A stretch of DNA of 37,099 bases from Planctomycetota bacterium (GTDB lineage: Bacteria > Planctomycetota > Phycisphaerae > WQYP01), in NCBI GenBank assembly GCA_021852275.1, contig JAJZNX010000058.1:1-37099 (forward strand), in the 5' to 3' direction. The notes below the pieces were generated by a model. That model searched no databases. It was not told the DNA's origin and saw only the letters and a program-made list of their open reading frames with translations. Made by a program: the position numbers and the translations under genes. Of this stretch, positions 1-8,705 are shown one piece after another. Every line of letters starts with the position of its first letter. Within the stretch, counting starts at the first letter, position 1.

Positions 1-48
1 TAACCCTTAGTACAATCCACAAAGGTTCAGACTGTCCACAACCATGTT

Positions 49-70
49 CGGGTTGCGGATCCGCAGCCCG
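49..70. promoter_or_regulatory. 22-bp palindrome upstream of the PEP-CTERM gene
   Basis: Positions 49-59 and 60-70 are reverse complements except for one T/G pair (53/66). The dyad lies about 55 bases before the start codon at 125. It could be an operator, or a hairpin in the 5' leader or at the end of an upstream transcript. No T-run follows, so it is not a classic terminator. The function is unknown. Confidence 0.35.
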
Positions 71-124
71 CCCGGATTGGCGGGTAATTAAGAGAGGCTC
101 CCACAGGGGGCAAAGGAGTTTTAT

Positions 125-934
125 ATGTTGTTCAAGTCCAAATCAAGTTGCATTTCTTTGTCTGCAGGGGCTATGGCGGTCGTCGCGGGACTGGTTGGCG
201 GATATTCGGGTGGCTCGGCTCGGGCCAACGTCATCTACCAGGATACGTTCTATCGTTCCGGTAATCCGCAGACGCTCTTGGGCAGTGTGCCGACCACAGA
301 CAACGGTCCCGTGCCGGGAAGCGATTCTTGGGGTGGCTATACCAATCTTGGCCAGTACTGGACGACCAGCGGGACGTCTCCGGCGACGGGCGTGTTAACC
401 ATGAGTACCAATAGTGGCGGCGGGTATCTCAACGCTTCGCTACCCCTTAACAACATCGCTGCTCCAATGATCCTTTCAGCAACCATGGCAATAACGACCT
501 CCAGCAGCCAGTGCGACTTAGGCTTTGAGAGCACCAACGGCAGCACCAGCCCTATTTGGAATCAAGCGGGGGGTGTGGATCCTTGGATGGCTCTCGGCAC
601 TGGATCGGTGTTATTTTTCGAAGGCGGCACCGAGATCGCAAGTGTGTCTAGCTCCAGTGGAACGCCCGTGGCGATTGCCATTGAGATTGCGCCGGTCGTT
701 GGTGGGACGACGGTAACATTTTTTGTTAATAGCGTCAACAAGGGTAGTTACAATACTAACACTGCACTTCTTTTGAACTACGTTGCCTTGGTCCAGGAAA
801 CGAGTTTGTCTTCCAACATGAACGCGACGGTCCAAAACCTCGAGTTGCAAACAGTGCCCGAACCGGCGACGCTGGGATTAATGGCGGCTGGCGGGTTGGG
901 CATGCTGGTGATCAAGCGCCTTCGGACGGCTTGA
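125..934 (+). CDS. PEP-CTERM sorting domain-containing secreted protein
   Basis: This is a 269-residue exported protein. Residues 1 to about 35 form a signal peptide ending near SARAN. The C-terminus carries a PEP-CTERM sorting signal: the PEP motif at residues 245-247, a hydrophobic Gly/Ala-rich helix, then a basic tail (KRLRTA). In this family the C-terminal helix is recognised by an exosortase, which cuts it and sends the protein to the cell surface or extracellular matrix. The middle part is rich in Ser, Thr, Gly and Asn and is probably all-beta, but I recognise no named domain. AAAGGAG lies 7 bases before the ATG. A strong terminator at 960-990 makes this a single-gene transcript. The class is clear; the ligand or role is not. 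Confidence 0.85.
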   Translation: MLFKSKSSCISLSAGAMAVVAGLVGGYSGGSARANVIYQDTFYRSGNPQTLLGSVPTTDNGPVPGSDSWGGYTNLGQYWTTSGTSPATGVLTMSTNSGGGYLNASLPLNNIAAPMILSATMAITTSSSQCDLGFESTNGSTSPIWNQAGGVDPWMALGTGSVLFFEGGTEIASVSSSSGTPVAIAIEIAPVVGGTTVTFFVNSVNKGSYNTNTALLLNYVALVQETSLSSNMNATVQNLELQTVPEPATLGLMAAGGLGMLVIKRLRTA

Positions 935-959
935 ATCGGCGGCCGTAAGGTTGTTTTGC

Positions 960-990
960 AGAGGGGCGATGTCGCCCCTCTCTGGTTTTT
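960..990 (+). terminator. rho-independent terminator after the PEP-CTERM gene
   Basis: AGAGGGGCGA (960-969) pairs perfectly with TCGCCCCTCT (972-981), which in practice is a 9-bp GC-rich stem with a 4-base loop. CTGG and a run of five T (986-990) follow. It lies 25 bases after the stop codon of the upstream gene and separates it from the pseudopilin-like gene at 1031. Confidence 0.8.
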
Positions 991-1030
991 GATGGTGGTT
1001 TTTCCCGATGGCTGAAAAAGGAAGTTTGCC

Positions 1031-2011
1031 GTGAATACCTTGGTATGGTTGCGACCACGGGAGTCAGGAACTGCGGGGAGTCGCACGGAAACGTGTTTAA
1101 CCCACCGCCCCTCGCCGTTCGCCACCTCTTCGCGAGGGGGTTTTACTCTCGTGGAACTTCTCGTGGTGATTTTTATCGTTGCGTTGCTCGTTTCGCTGTT
1201 GCTTCCGGCGTTGGCCGCGTCACGAGCGCTTACAAATCGGATCGTGTGCGCCTCGAACTTGAGGCAGATCGGCTTGGCGTTTGCCATGTATACAGGGGAT
1301 AACGACGGAGTTTTTCCGCCAAATATATTCCTGCCAAGCGGGCAGTGGGGTGGCCCCTATCTAACGGAAACTAAACCTTTTTGGCCCGGCAACATGGAGT
1401 TCAACGCCGACGGTGTACAGGGCGGTTTTTTCGTGTTCTGGCAGGACTTCCTCTACCCGTATGTGGGTGGCCCCAGTAGTGTGGGTGCCACCATGCCGTA
1501 TTCCGGCGGGAGTGTGGGCGTCGGCAATCCGAGCGCATTGGCTGTGTTCAAATGTCCGTCCGCACGGACGTCGAATTCCTATTGGGGGCCGCAGTTCCCG
1601 ATCTATCCGGACTACGGCTACTCCGGCTACCTCGGAGGGGCCTTTCGGCCGCGCGTTTTTCCGGGGAGTACCAGCTACCAGCCGGCGAGAACCAGCGAAA
1701 TTCTAAATCCCTCCAGAACCCTGTTGGGGCTGGATGACCAAACGCTTTTTGCAAACTATGCGAATGCAGGGGACGTCGATTATTTTTATTGGGCGGAAAC
1801 GAATACTCCCGTCGGTGCCGCCTACCAATACGGGCCTTGTAACGCCCACGATGGAGTGGTCAACGTTCTCTTCGCAGACTATCACGTGGCGGCCTTGGAA
1901 CAGGCTGATCCGGACCTCATAGATCAGCCACCCGGAGCAGGTTCAATCTCGACGAATTGGGATTGGAGCGCCACGTATCCGGGCAACTACTGGAATTTCA
2001 CGAAGCAGTGA
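1031..2011 (+). CDS. type II pseudopilin-like protein with H-X9-D C-terminal motif
   Basis: This 326-residue protein has a prepilin-type N-terminal cleavage/methylation signal. A 37-residue positively charged leader ends in RGG, then comes FTLVELLVV with the prepilin peptidase site between G37 and F38 and the conserved Glu at mature position 5 (E42), followed by a hydrophobic helix to about residue 65. Near the C-terminus is [13 protein letters not shown], which matches the H-X9-DG motif of large planctomycetal families, but Tyr replaces the final Gly. Such proteins are numerous in Planctomycetota; a role in pseudopilus or envelope structure is assumed. The start is GTG at 1031, with an AAAAGGAAG purine-rich site just upstream. 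The leader is long, but starting later would remove the cleavage signal. Confidence 0.82.
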   Translation: MNTLVWLRPRESGTAGSRTETCLTHRPSPFATSSRGGFTLVELLVVIFIVALLVSLLLPALAASRALTNRIVCASNLRQIGLAFAMYTGDNDGVFPPNIFLPSGQWGGPYLTETKPFWPGNMEFNADGVQGGFFVFWQDFLYPYVGGPSSVGATMPYSGGSVGVGNPSALAVFKCPSARTSNSYWGPQFPIYPDYGYSGYLGGAFRPRVFPGSTSYQPARTSEILNPSRTLLGLDDQTLFANYANAGDVDYFYWAETNTPVGAAYQYGPCNAHDGVVNVLFADYHVAALEQADPDLIDQPPGAGSISTNWDWSATYPGNYWNFTKQ

Positions 2012-2088
2012 GGTCTAATCCTACGTTTTTTTTGAGTATTACCGGCCACTGCGTCTGGCGGCGTTTGGCCGGCCTGAGGAGATATTTC

Positions 2089-4650
2089 ATGCGAAGACTT
2101 TATGCCATAGTGGGGCTTTTCTTTAGTTTGTTGTGCTGGGCTACAGCGTCTGGGGGGACGTATGTCACATTGCGGAGCCATGTGATAGCGTTTCACATCA
2201 GCGTCCGCACCGGGGCACTGGCCGGTTCAGGAAAAGTTTTAGCACCCTGTTTTGACCGGTATACGTGGCAAGACAATAAGGCGGAAAAAAAAGGCACGGA
2301 GCGGGGCGACCGAGTCATCAGCCTAATTCGTTCGCCGGGCGGCCGGTCGGCTACTTTCGTGTGTATGAACAGCGCAACGGGACTGAAGATTACCAAGTAC
2401 TACCGTTTGCAGGGCAATCCGGCTCGGCTGCTGAAAACAGACACGTTCACGGGCGAGCGTGGGATCGTCCGATACGAGCCGGTTGTCAACGCCAATGAGC
2501 ACTTCCGAAGGGAGAGCTATTATTACCGGTTCTCATTTTGGGTTTACGGGAATCCCTCCCCGCGGATCGAATGCAGGCAGGTCCGTCGCGATACCCCGAT
2601 AATCGAACCTGGCGTCATTATGGTCAACCCCAAACAGAATGTGGTTTTAGCGGCGTATTTTCACGCGGTTAACGGCCACATTCTGATGCCACAGGAGGAA
2701 GTTAGTGTTGGGATTAACGGTGGAGTTTTTAAGGAACCGCTGAGTTTTAAGCCTCCCCCCAAGGCGGTGCAGATGAGTAATGGGTGGCTGGGTGGGGTTA
2801 TTAAGAAATGGGGCCACTCGTACATTCTTCAGAGTCCTGGGAGATGGCATCCGGGTTTGTTGACCCCTACGGGGTGGCGTATGGTCATGGCCAACGCGGT
2901 TTCGCCGAAATGTGGACATAGTTTCACAGTGGCCTACGAGATTCGCCCGGGCAACGAATTCGATTACAACTTGGCGATGGCATGCCGGCCTTCAACCTTG
3001 GCCCAACAGGGCCCCGAGCCAACGGGTTGGGGTGCGCACATAGCATGGAGGTCCGCTTTTGATATAGGGCTGTTTAAAAATAAACACGCAATGGCCGCAT
3101 TGGCTGCCGCGGCTGATCGTACGCCGTGGGGTGGTGTCGGTACGTCCACGTGGTGGGGCTGGTTCGCCCCCTATTATGGTGATTACGCCAGCCGAGAGAA
3201 GGATGCCGCCCAAGGCACGGAAAATCCGGCGAAGATCGCGGCCCAAATCCGAAAAATGGAGCACCTAAGCCCGAAACTCAAGATCGGTCTTTATGTTCTA
3301 CCCGGGATGCTCAACAAGTCTTCGAAGGCGGCCGAGACGCACCCGGATTGGATTTTGTACGGCCGAGATGGAAAACCGCGAGTAGACTCGCGCGGCGACT
3401 ATGCTCCGGAAAATCCGACCTATAGTTGGAGGATAGGCGCCTCGGGTGTACTCGACTATTGGCGGGATCGGATTCGTGGGATTATGGCTAACCTCAAAGC
3501 GCAATATATTTATCTCGATGGTGGCGTTGGCAATGGTAGCGCTGGCTTTCCCGACTGGCGTACCTATTCCGTTGGCCAGCAATACCAATGGCGCACGCTG
3601 TGGAGATCGGTCCAAAAGATCACGCACAAGTACGGTGGCGTGGTTCTTTGTAACGCTCCCGTATCGGTGTACGACGACGGCGGATTTTTGGAGTGTGACT
3701 GGTTTCCCAACTACCGCCAGAACTGGAAATACATGACAGATCGAATTACTGAGGCGCGAATCTGGACCCGCCCCGGCAATTCCCTAAGTATGGCTGGCTA
3801 CGAATGGTCCGGCGACATTCATGATCCAGCGACCCGCTTGGAAGTCGATTGGTGGTTTATCTTCGGGCTTACGCCGGATTTTCTTGCCAGCCATAACAAC
3901 ATGGTTGCGGCGATTAACTCAACATTCTCATACATTGCCGCAGATTATGAACTTCGGAGTCGGGTTATCGTCCAGGCGCATGTAAAGCCCGCATGGGAGG
4001 ATCAGGGTGTGAACGTGGAGGTACACGCACAGAAGGTTCCTGGAGGAGGCATGCTCTCAATCATGAACCACGCCGGGCACCCGGAAAAATACAATATCCA
4101 AGCGGATTTGCGGCCCTTGGGTCTTACGCCGGGCCGACCACTCTACGCTTGGGTTTACAATATGCGGCCCCTCGACAAGCCAGGACAGCGGCTGCTGGGG
4201 CCAGCACGGCTGAGGCAATGTTTCAACACCCGGCTTCTCCGTTTCACTGTGGCTGCGCCTGCTCGATTCGCATTCAACGATAGGCTCCCCGAAGGGCTTG
4301 CCCAATTGGTGGTATTGACACGAAGCCCGGCCTTGGTCTACGAGGTCGCGGGGCAGGAGTGTCCGCTGGCGCTTCCCTCGACGCTGGGTATATCGACATC
4401 GGGCGTACTGAGCCCTGGACGGCTGGACTTGCTGGTTCGCACCGGCAAGCCCGGTCGACTGCTCGCGGTTATCCCGAATAAATGGAGCAAGGTTTCGTGT
4501 ATGATTCGCCCTGTCGGATGGAGAGGTGTTCCTGAGGCCAGCGCTTCGGAATTTCCGGTGCGAGTGGAAACCATGTATGGCTCGAAGGTGGCCGTGTTTG
4601 CCTTTCCAGGACATGATTCGTACATTGTGCTGAAAAAGGTGAAAAAGTAA
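2089..4650 (+). CDS. secreted glycoside hydrolase-like protein (TIM-barrel, clan-D-like)
   Basis: This is a large exported protein of 853 residues. I chose the ATG at 2089 because it has a GAGGAG-like site 8 bases upstream and begins a proper signal peptide (residues 1 to about 22). The same frame is open upstream to 1957, but that would overlap the pseudopilin gene. Residues 25-310 look beta-rich, like the N-terminal sandwich of clan-D alpha-galactosidases. Residues 340-560 look like a TIM barrel: KIGLYVLPG (about 398-406), YIYLDGG with D477 as a candidate nucleophile, and LECDW with E535 or D537 as a candidate acid/base. The C-terminus (about 680-853) again looks like beta-sandwich. The general architecture is inferred by eye. 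The exact GH family and substrate are unknown, and a carbohydrate-binding non-enzyme is possible. Confidence 0.55.
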   Translation: MRRLYAIVGLFFSLLCWATASGGTYVTLRSHVIAFHISVRTGALAGSGKVLAPCFDRYTWQDNKAEKKGTERGDRVISLIRSPGGRSATFVCMNSATGLKITKYYRLQGNPARLLKTDTFTGERGIVRYEPVVNANEHFRRESYYYRFSFWVYGNPSPRIECRQVRRDTPIIEPGVIMVNPKQNVVLAAYFHAVNGHILMPQEEVSVGINGGVFKEPLSFKPPPKAVQMSNGWLGGVIKKWGHSYILQSPGRWHPGLLTPTGWRMVMANAVSPKCGHSFTVAYEIRPGNEFDYNLAMACRPSTLAQQGPEPTGWGAHIAWRSAFDIGLFKNKHAMAALAAAADRTPWGGVGTSTWWGWFAPYYGDYASREKDAAQGTENPAKIAAQIRKMEHLSPKLKIGLYVLPGMLNKSSKAAETHPDWILYGRDGKPRVDSRGDYAPENPTYSWRIGASGVLDYWRDRIRGIMANLKAQYIYLDGGVGNGSAGFPDWRTYSVGQQYQWRTLWRSVQKITHKYGGVVLCNAPVSVYDDGGFLECDWFPNYRQNWKYMTDRITEARIWTRPGNSLSMAGYEWSGDIHDPATRLEVDWWFIFGLTPDFLASHNNMVAAINSTFSYIAADYELRSRVIVQAHVKPAWEDQGVNVEVHAQKVPGGGMLSIMNHAGHPEKYNIQADLRPLGLTPGRPLYAWVYNMRPLDKPGQRLLGPARLRQCFNTRLLRFTVAAPARFAFNDRLPEGLAQLVVLTRSPALVYEVAGQECPLALPSTLGISTSGVLSPGRLDLLVRTGKPGRLLAVIPNKWSKVSCMIRPVGWRGVPEASASEFPVRVETMYGSKVAVFAFPGHDSYIVLKKVKK

Positions 4651-4697
4651 TCTTGGGTACCGTGGTACTAGCGACTATTTTAAAAACCGAGGAAAAT

Positions 4698-4760
4698 ATG
4701 AACGCTAGACGTTGGGGCGGACGACCTGCGTTACAGGAGTCTACCGGAGTAAAAAAATGA
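4698..4760 (+). CDS. possible 20-residue leader peptide ORF
   Basis: An ATG at 4698 has GAGG five bases upstream and opens a 20-codon basic ORF (it starts MNARRWGG and ends GVKK). Its stop, TGA at 4758-4760, overlaps the ATG of the SIS gene at 4757 as ATGA. That arrangement is typical of translational coupling or of a regulatory leader peptide. It could also be chance, since the downstream gene has its own ribosome binding site inside this ORF. No homology is recognised. Confidence 0.35.
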   Translation: MNARRWGGRPALQESTGVKK

Positions 4761-5518
4761 AAAATGAGGATTTAGGCCAAGCGTATGTTAAAAACGTCAG
4801 CGAAAAGCTGGCCAGTGTGGAGGCACATCAAGCGGCGGCGCTACGGCAGGCGGGGGTGATGATTGCCGACACCTATCAGCAAGATCGGTTGGTGCACGTT
4901 TATGGAGGTGGCGGGCATACGGTGATGATGGTCTGCGAAATGTTCTTCAGGGCGGGTGGGTTGGCGAATGTGAATCCGATTTTCGGCCATGATATCTCTC
5001 CGCTGTGTCAGGCCTTGAAGTATCTGGAAATTGAGCGCAGTACGGGGTATGGAGCGTGTCTGATTCGCTATTATAATCTGGCCAAAGATGATCTGCTGAT
5101 CATCTTTCATAACATCGGTTACAACCCGGCTACTATTGATGCGGCCGCAGAGGCTAAGCAGCGCGGCGCTAAAATTATTGCGGTTTCATCGCAGCACTGG
5201 CGGGACAATCTGCCGCGGGATCATCACATTCGCCACCCAAATAAAAAACACCTCTTTGAGTACGCGGATTTGTGCATTGATGATGAAAATCCCTTTGGGG
5301 ATGCGGATTTCAAGCTGCCGGGTTTCGACACGCCGATGGCTCCCACTTCGACAATGGTGGATGCATACCTGGCCCACCGTATGATTATGGAAGCTGTGGC
5401 GGAAATGCTGCGGCGGGGCCTGGAACCGCCGATTTTCCGCAGTGCCAATCTACCGGGCGGAGACGAATATAATGCGGCGCTGCTGGAGCGGTACCGCAAT
5501 CGGGTGAAGGATCTATGA
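4757..5518 (+). CDS. SIS-domain protein, UPF0309-like (phosphosugar binding)
   Basis: This protein of 253 residues has a single sugar isomerase (SIS) domain. Near residue 46 the string VHVYGGGGH matches the glycine-rich phosphosugar-binding loop, and FRAGGLANVNPI (about 64-75) is close to the pattern of the UPF0309/YckF-like group. The C-terminal helix includes a run of Met and Ala around STMVDAYLAHRMIMEAV. Proteins of this kind bind or isomerise phosphorylated (amino) sugars in the cytoplasm; the exact substrate is unknown. The start at 4757 is chosen because GGAGT lies 6 bases upstream. A second SIS-like gene follows at 5574 and a sugar ABC transporter converges from the other side, which suggests a sugar or amino-sugar catabolic locus. 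Confidence 0.75.
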   Translation: MKNEDLGQAYVKNVSEKLASVEAHQAAALRQAGVMIADTYQQDRLVHVYGGGGHTVMMVCEMFFRAGGLANVNPIFGHDISPLCQALKYLEIERSTGYGACLIRYYNLAKDDLLIIFHNIGYNPATIDAAAEAKQRGAKIIAVSSQHWRDNLPRDHHIRHPNKKHLFEYADLCIDDENPFGDADFKLPGFDTPMAPTSTMVDAYLAHRMIMEAVAEMLRRGLEPPIFRSANLPGGDEYNAALLERYRNRVKDL

Positions 5519-5573
5519 ACCGGGCGGATATGCGCAAGTTTTAAAATGTATTGATGCAGGAACAGGGGCTGAC

Positions 5574-6803
5574 ATGACAAGTGGAAACATGGCCGGTGGA
5601 AAATCCGCTGGCGCGCTGTATTTACAGCAGGCGCTGGTGCGTCTGGAGGGTTTGAAAAAATCGCTTGGAGAGTTGGTGGACATGAGCCGGAAAATGGCCG
5701 AGCCTTTGTTGGCCGGTGGGGCATTATTTACGCCGCCAACAACCTCCTGGTTCGGCAGCGAATATGGCTATCGTGCCGGCGGTCTTATGGGCTTGCATGA
5801 TGCCAATTATGTTCCCCAAAGCGATAAAGATGTGGCGTTTTTGGCTTTGCCGGATCCACGCCGCACCACCACTTCGGCGGGGGAGTTGCTGGAAAAGCTG
5901 GCGGCTTCGCCGGCCCGGTTGTTTGTGGTGGGCACGCCGGCGGAACTTCCGAAGAGTATGCATAAGAGAATCGCGGGTTTTACCGGCGGTGATGTGTCGA
6001 CACAGGGAGAGTACCGCTTTGGGGAGTTTAGCCCATTAGTTGGGTTTCGGGCATTCGAACAGTTTGCACGGATGTGGATGACCACTGGCGAGCTTATTTC
6101 TGCGTGTATTTGCGCCGGCAAAATGCCAATGATCTGGATGAGCGTGTGGCTGGAAGGTGCGTTTGTCCGCAACGCCAGTTTTATGAAACATAACAATACG
6201 CAAGAACCGTGGTTTTACCCGATGTTTCATGAGAACCGCTATATTCCGCCGCTGGAGCCTGGCTACGTCGGGCAGGCTTTTTTGGCGGCGCTAACGGCGA
6301 TTCATGGGCGTTTGGAATCGCAACTGACTCTGCTTCGGCAAGCGGGTACATGGATGGCTGCGGCACACGGCAGCGGCCATAAAGTTCATGCCATGGCGGT
6401 GGGCCATGCGTATCCAAAGATACTCGATATTTCCAGGCCGGAGCTCTATCCCGTTCGATGGTGGCCGCCGGTCAGTGATCTCACGCGGGCGGTACCGATG
6501 GAAATCGGCAAAGATGAAGTGGTGCTTCACCTCGGCTATGCGCCGGTGGATATCGGCGCTGTGGAGCGCATTGTAAATCGTGGCGTAAAGCTCATCTATA
6601 CTACGCCCTATGGCCGCCCGGCAGCGCTCAAAGACCATTCGAATTTGCTGTGGTTTGACTTACCCTGGCGGCCCACGGATGCTACGGTGGATGTACCGGG
6701 TTATTCGGTTCGTATTTTACCGATGAGTTCCTGTGCACAAACCCTGGCCTATAACGTCATCATGGCGGAATTTGCCCAGGCCATGCGGTGGCCACGCAAG
6801 TAA
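5574..6803 (+). CDS. uncharacterised SIS-like protein, possibly two degenerate SIS domains
   Basis: A cytoplasmic-looking protein of 409 residues with no signal peptide or clear membrane helices. Two parts look related to sugar isomerase domains. Around residues 85-120 there is a beta-alpha pattern ending RLFVVGTPAELP. Around 305-400 there is VVLHLGYAPVDIGAVE, a strand KLIYTTPYG, and a Ser-containing C-terminal helix (MSSCAQTLAYNVIMAEF) like that ending UPF0309-type SIS proteins. The canonical glycine-rich phosphosugar loop is not clear, so one or both sites may be inactive or altered. It lies 55 bases after the SIS gene and is probably its operon partner. The start at 5574 has a weak CAGGGG site. 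The SIS relation is an inference from pattern only; the function is unknown. Confidence 0.6.
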   Translation: MTSGNMAGGKSAGALYLQQALVRLEGLKKSLGELVDMSRKMAEPLLAGGALFTPPTTSWFGSEYGYRAGGLMGLHDANYVPQSDKDVAFLALPDPRRTTTSAGELLEKLAASPARLFVVGTPAELPKSMHKRIAGFTGGDVSTQGEYRFGEFSPLVGFRAFEQFARMWMTTGELISACICAGKMPMIWMSVWLEGAFVRNASFMKHNNTQEPWFYPMFHENRYIPPLEPGYVGQAFLAALTAIHGRLESQLTLLRQAGTWMAAAHGSGHKVHAMAVGHAYPKILDISRPELYPVRWWPPVSDLTRAVPMEIGKDEVVLHLGYAPVDIGAVERIVNRGVKLIYTTPYGRPAALKDHSNLLWFDLPWRPTDATVDVPGYSVRILPMSSCAQTLAYNVIMAEFAQAMRWPRK

Positions 6804-6818
6804 ATGCCGGCATTACTT
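6798..6818. terminator. possible bidirectional terminator between convergent genes
   Basis: AAGTAAATGCC (6798-6808) and GGCATTACTT (6809-6818) form an inverted repeat with one bulged A and almost no loop, followed by two further T. It spans the two convergent stop codons (6803 on plus, 6813 on minus). The stem is AT-rich outside its core and the T-run is short, so this is a weak call. Confidence 0.3.
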
Positions 6819-8687
6819 TTCAACGGGTACCACAATGCCGCGGATAATCGTGCGCTGGGCCAGCAGAAAAATCATCAGGGTGGGAATGCTGGCGATCAGC
6901 ACCGCGGCGTAGATAGCGGCAGGGGTGGATTGCTGTTCAAACTGGTAAAGCCATACCGTGATGAGCCACATGTGTTGGGCGGGGCATACAATTAAAGCCC
7001 CAAGAAAATTGGTGTAGGCACCTGCAAATGTGCCCAGTGCAACCCAGGCCAGAATAGGCTTGCTCAGGGCCAGGGTAATTTGAAAAAACATGCGAAGTTC
7101 GGACGCGCCATCAATGCGGCCGGCTTCGTAAAGCTCCCGTGGCAGAGAATCAAAGAAACCTTTGAGCAAAAATATCATGTAACCGTTGGCGATGGAAGGC
7201 AGTACCAGTGCACCGAAAGTGTTCAGCAGGTCCAGGTGTCGCAGTATGATGAATACCGGAATCATGGTGACCATGGGTGGGAAAGCCATGGTGGCCATGA
7301 GAATCAGCAGCATTTTGTACGTACCAGGCAGGCGGAAGCGGGACATGGCGTAAGCGGCCAGCGGATTCACCAGCAGTGCGGCCAGAATGGCCAGTGCGCA
7401 ATAGATGACAGTATTGACCATAGCTCGCCCATGAAAGATCATCTGGTCAAAAACGTTAACGTAGTTAAGCGTGGCAAAATCCCAACGCAACTTGAGACTA
7501 TGTTGACGTACGTATTGATACGTAAGTTGGTCCATGGGAATTTGCGCCTGGGCGAAGCTTTTGTAATGGGTGTCTTCGGTGGCATTCAGTTGGGCCAGAT
7601 TGTGGTGGTAATGCTGCCGCAACCACGCTCTCCATAAATATCCCGGACCGGTCAGACGGTAGGTGGATGGATTTAAAGTGTGAAGAAATGCGGCATAATC
7701 TTGAGCTTGGTCGCCCCCAAACCACTGGCCACGGGGTAGTGGAATCACTCCAAACGATGGATAGTGACCATGCCAACTGATATTCAGGGCCGCGATATTG
7801 GTGTAGCGTCCGGCCAAAAAGGTGTGCCAGGCGATGACGCTTACTCCCTTAAGCAACACAAATGAGGGATTCAGATCCTGGTGTACAAAACTCATCCATT
7901 CATGGCGAAGCAACGGATGATTAACCGGGGGTACACGGTCCGGAAGTACAAACGTGGTGAATGATCGCACGTGATGCACGTGGGCCTGATTGTATCCGGC
8001 CACGCTAGAAAGACCATATTTCGGTTGAATTATGGTGGCAAGAAAATAGCCGGTGATGGAACAAAAGTAGCGTTCGGCTACCGGCGACTGGCGCAGTAAT
8101 TGGAAATAAGCCGTCCAGATGGGATCGGGATGATAGTTGAACCGCTGGGAGAGCCAGTTCGGTGGGGTTGGTGTGATATCGTTCCAGGAGTTGATCGGAG
8201 CACCGATGGCCCGGCCGAAAGCCTGCAGACTGCCGTGAAAGTCCGCGGCCAGCCGCGTCCGCAGCCGCCGCAAATTGGCCGGCGTCGTGTTAAAGCCATG
8301 AATTCCGCCCAATACCCACCAATAACGCGAAACTTTGACGTGATCAAGAAAATCCCGTAAATCGGCAATTCGACCGGGAATAAGCCGGACGGGCACACGG
8401 GCATCCTTAAAAGTGTAGGCATGTTGGTGGGTGTTTTGGTTGAGAAGACTAACGCTTTGATCGTACTTGGCTTCAAGAAATTTTCGGTAAAGACTCTTTT
8501 CGCTGGTTAAAAAAGAGGGAATTAAGCCCAGGCTGGATGAATCCATTTCGCTTCGCATGGAGCCGGAAAGCATCAACAGAAAAGGATAAATCATACTCAC
8601 GCCGCCCAAAGTCAGTACTAAGATCATGCCCAGGTGCAGCAATTTGCCGCGAAAGTTTCGTGTTTCAGCTCGTGAAATAATGGGCAT
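6813..8687 (-). CDS. sugar ABC transporter permease, MalG-type, with a ~370-residue insertion
   Basis: An inner-membrane subunit of a carbohydrate importer (CUT1-like), 624 residues long where the family usually has about 280. Residues 17-41 are TM1. Residues from about 45 to 415 form a large, mostly hydrophilic region rich in Trp, Tyr and His that normal MalG proteins lack; by topology it should lie outside the cytoplasmic membrane. The typical core then follows: helices from about 423, and the cytoplasmic EAA loop at 518-537 (ELYEAGRIDGASELRMFFQI) that contacts the ATPase. The start at 8687 lies 18 bases after the stop of the upstream fusion subunit, so the two are co-transcribed. The permease identity is secure. 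The role of the insert (substrate capture, docking of the tethered binding domain) is inference. Confidence 0.85.
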   Translation of the reverse strand: MPIISRAETRNFRGKLLHLGMILVLTLGGVSMIYPFLLMLSGSMRSEMDSSSLGLIPSFLTSEKSLYRKFLEAKYDQSVSLLNQNTHQHAYTFKDARVPVRLIPGRIADLRDFLDHVKVSRYWWVLGGIHGFNTTPANLRRLRTRLAADFHGSLQAFGRAIGAPINSWNDITPTPPNWLSQRFNYHPDPIWTAYFQLLRQSPVAERYFCSITGYFLATIIQPKYGLSSVAGYNQAHVHHVRSFTTFVLPDRVPPVNHPLLRHEWMSFVHQDLNPSFVLLKGVSVIAWHTFLAGRYTNIAALNISWHGHYPSFGVIPLPRGQWFGGDQAQDYAAFLHTLNPSTYRLTGPGYLWRAWLRQHYHHNLAQLNATEDTHYKSFAQAQIPMDQLTYQYVRQHSLKLRWDFATLNYVNVFDQMIFHGRAMVNTVIYCALAILAALLVNPLAAYAMSRFRLPGTYKMLLILMATMAFPPMVTMIPVFIILRHLDLLNTFGALVLPSIANGYMIFLLKGFFDSLPRELYEAGRIDGASELRMFFQITLALSKPILAWVALGTFAGAYTNFLGALIVCPAQHMWLITVWLYQFEQQSTPAAIYAAVLIASIPTLMIFLLAQRTIIRGIVVPVEK

Positions 8688-8705
8688 TTTTACTCCAAGG
8701 TTGAT

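Noticed and set aside
778-1287. 169-residue minus-strand ORF across the terminator region
   Set aside because: It overlaps two well-supported plus-strand genes and a terminator, has no ribosome binding site and its composition is that of antisense to coding sequence.
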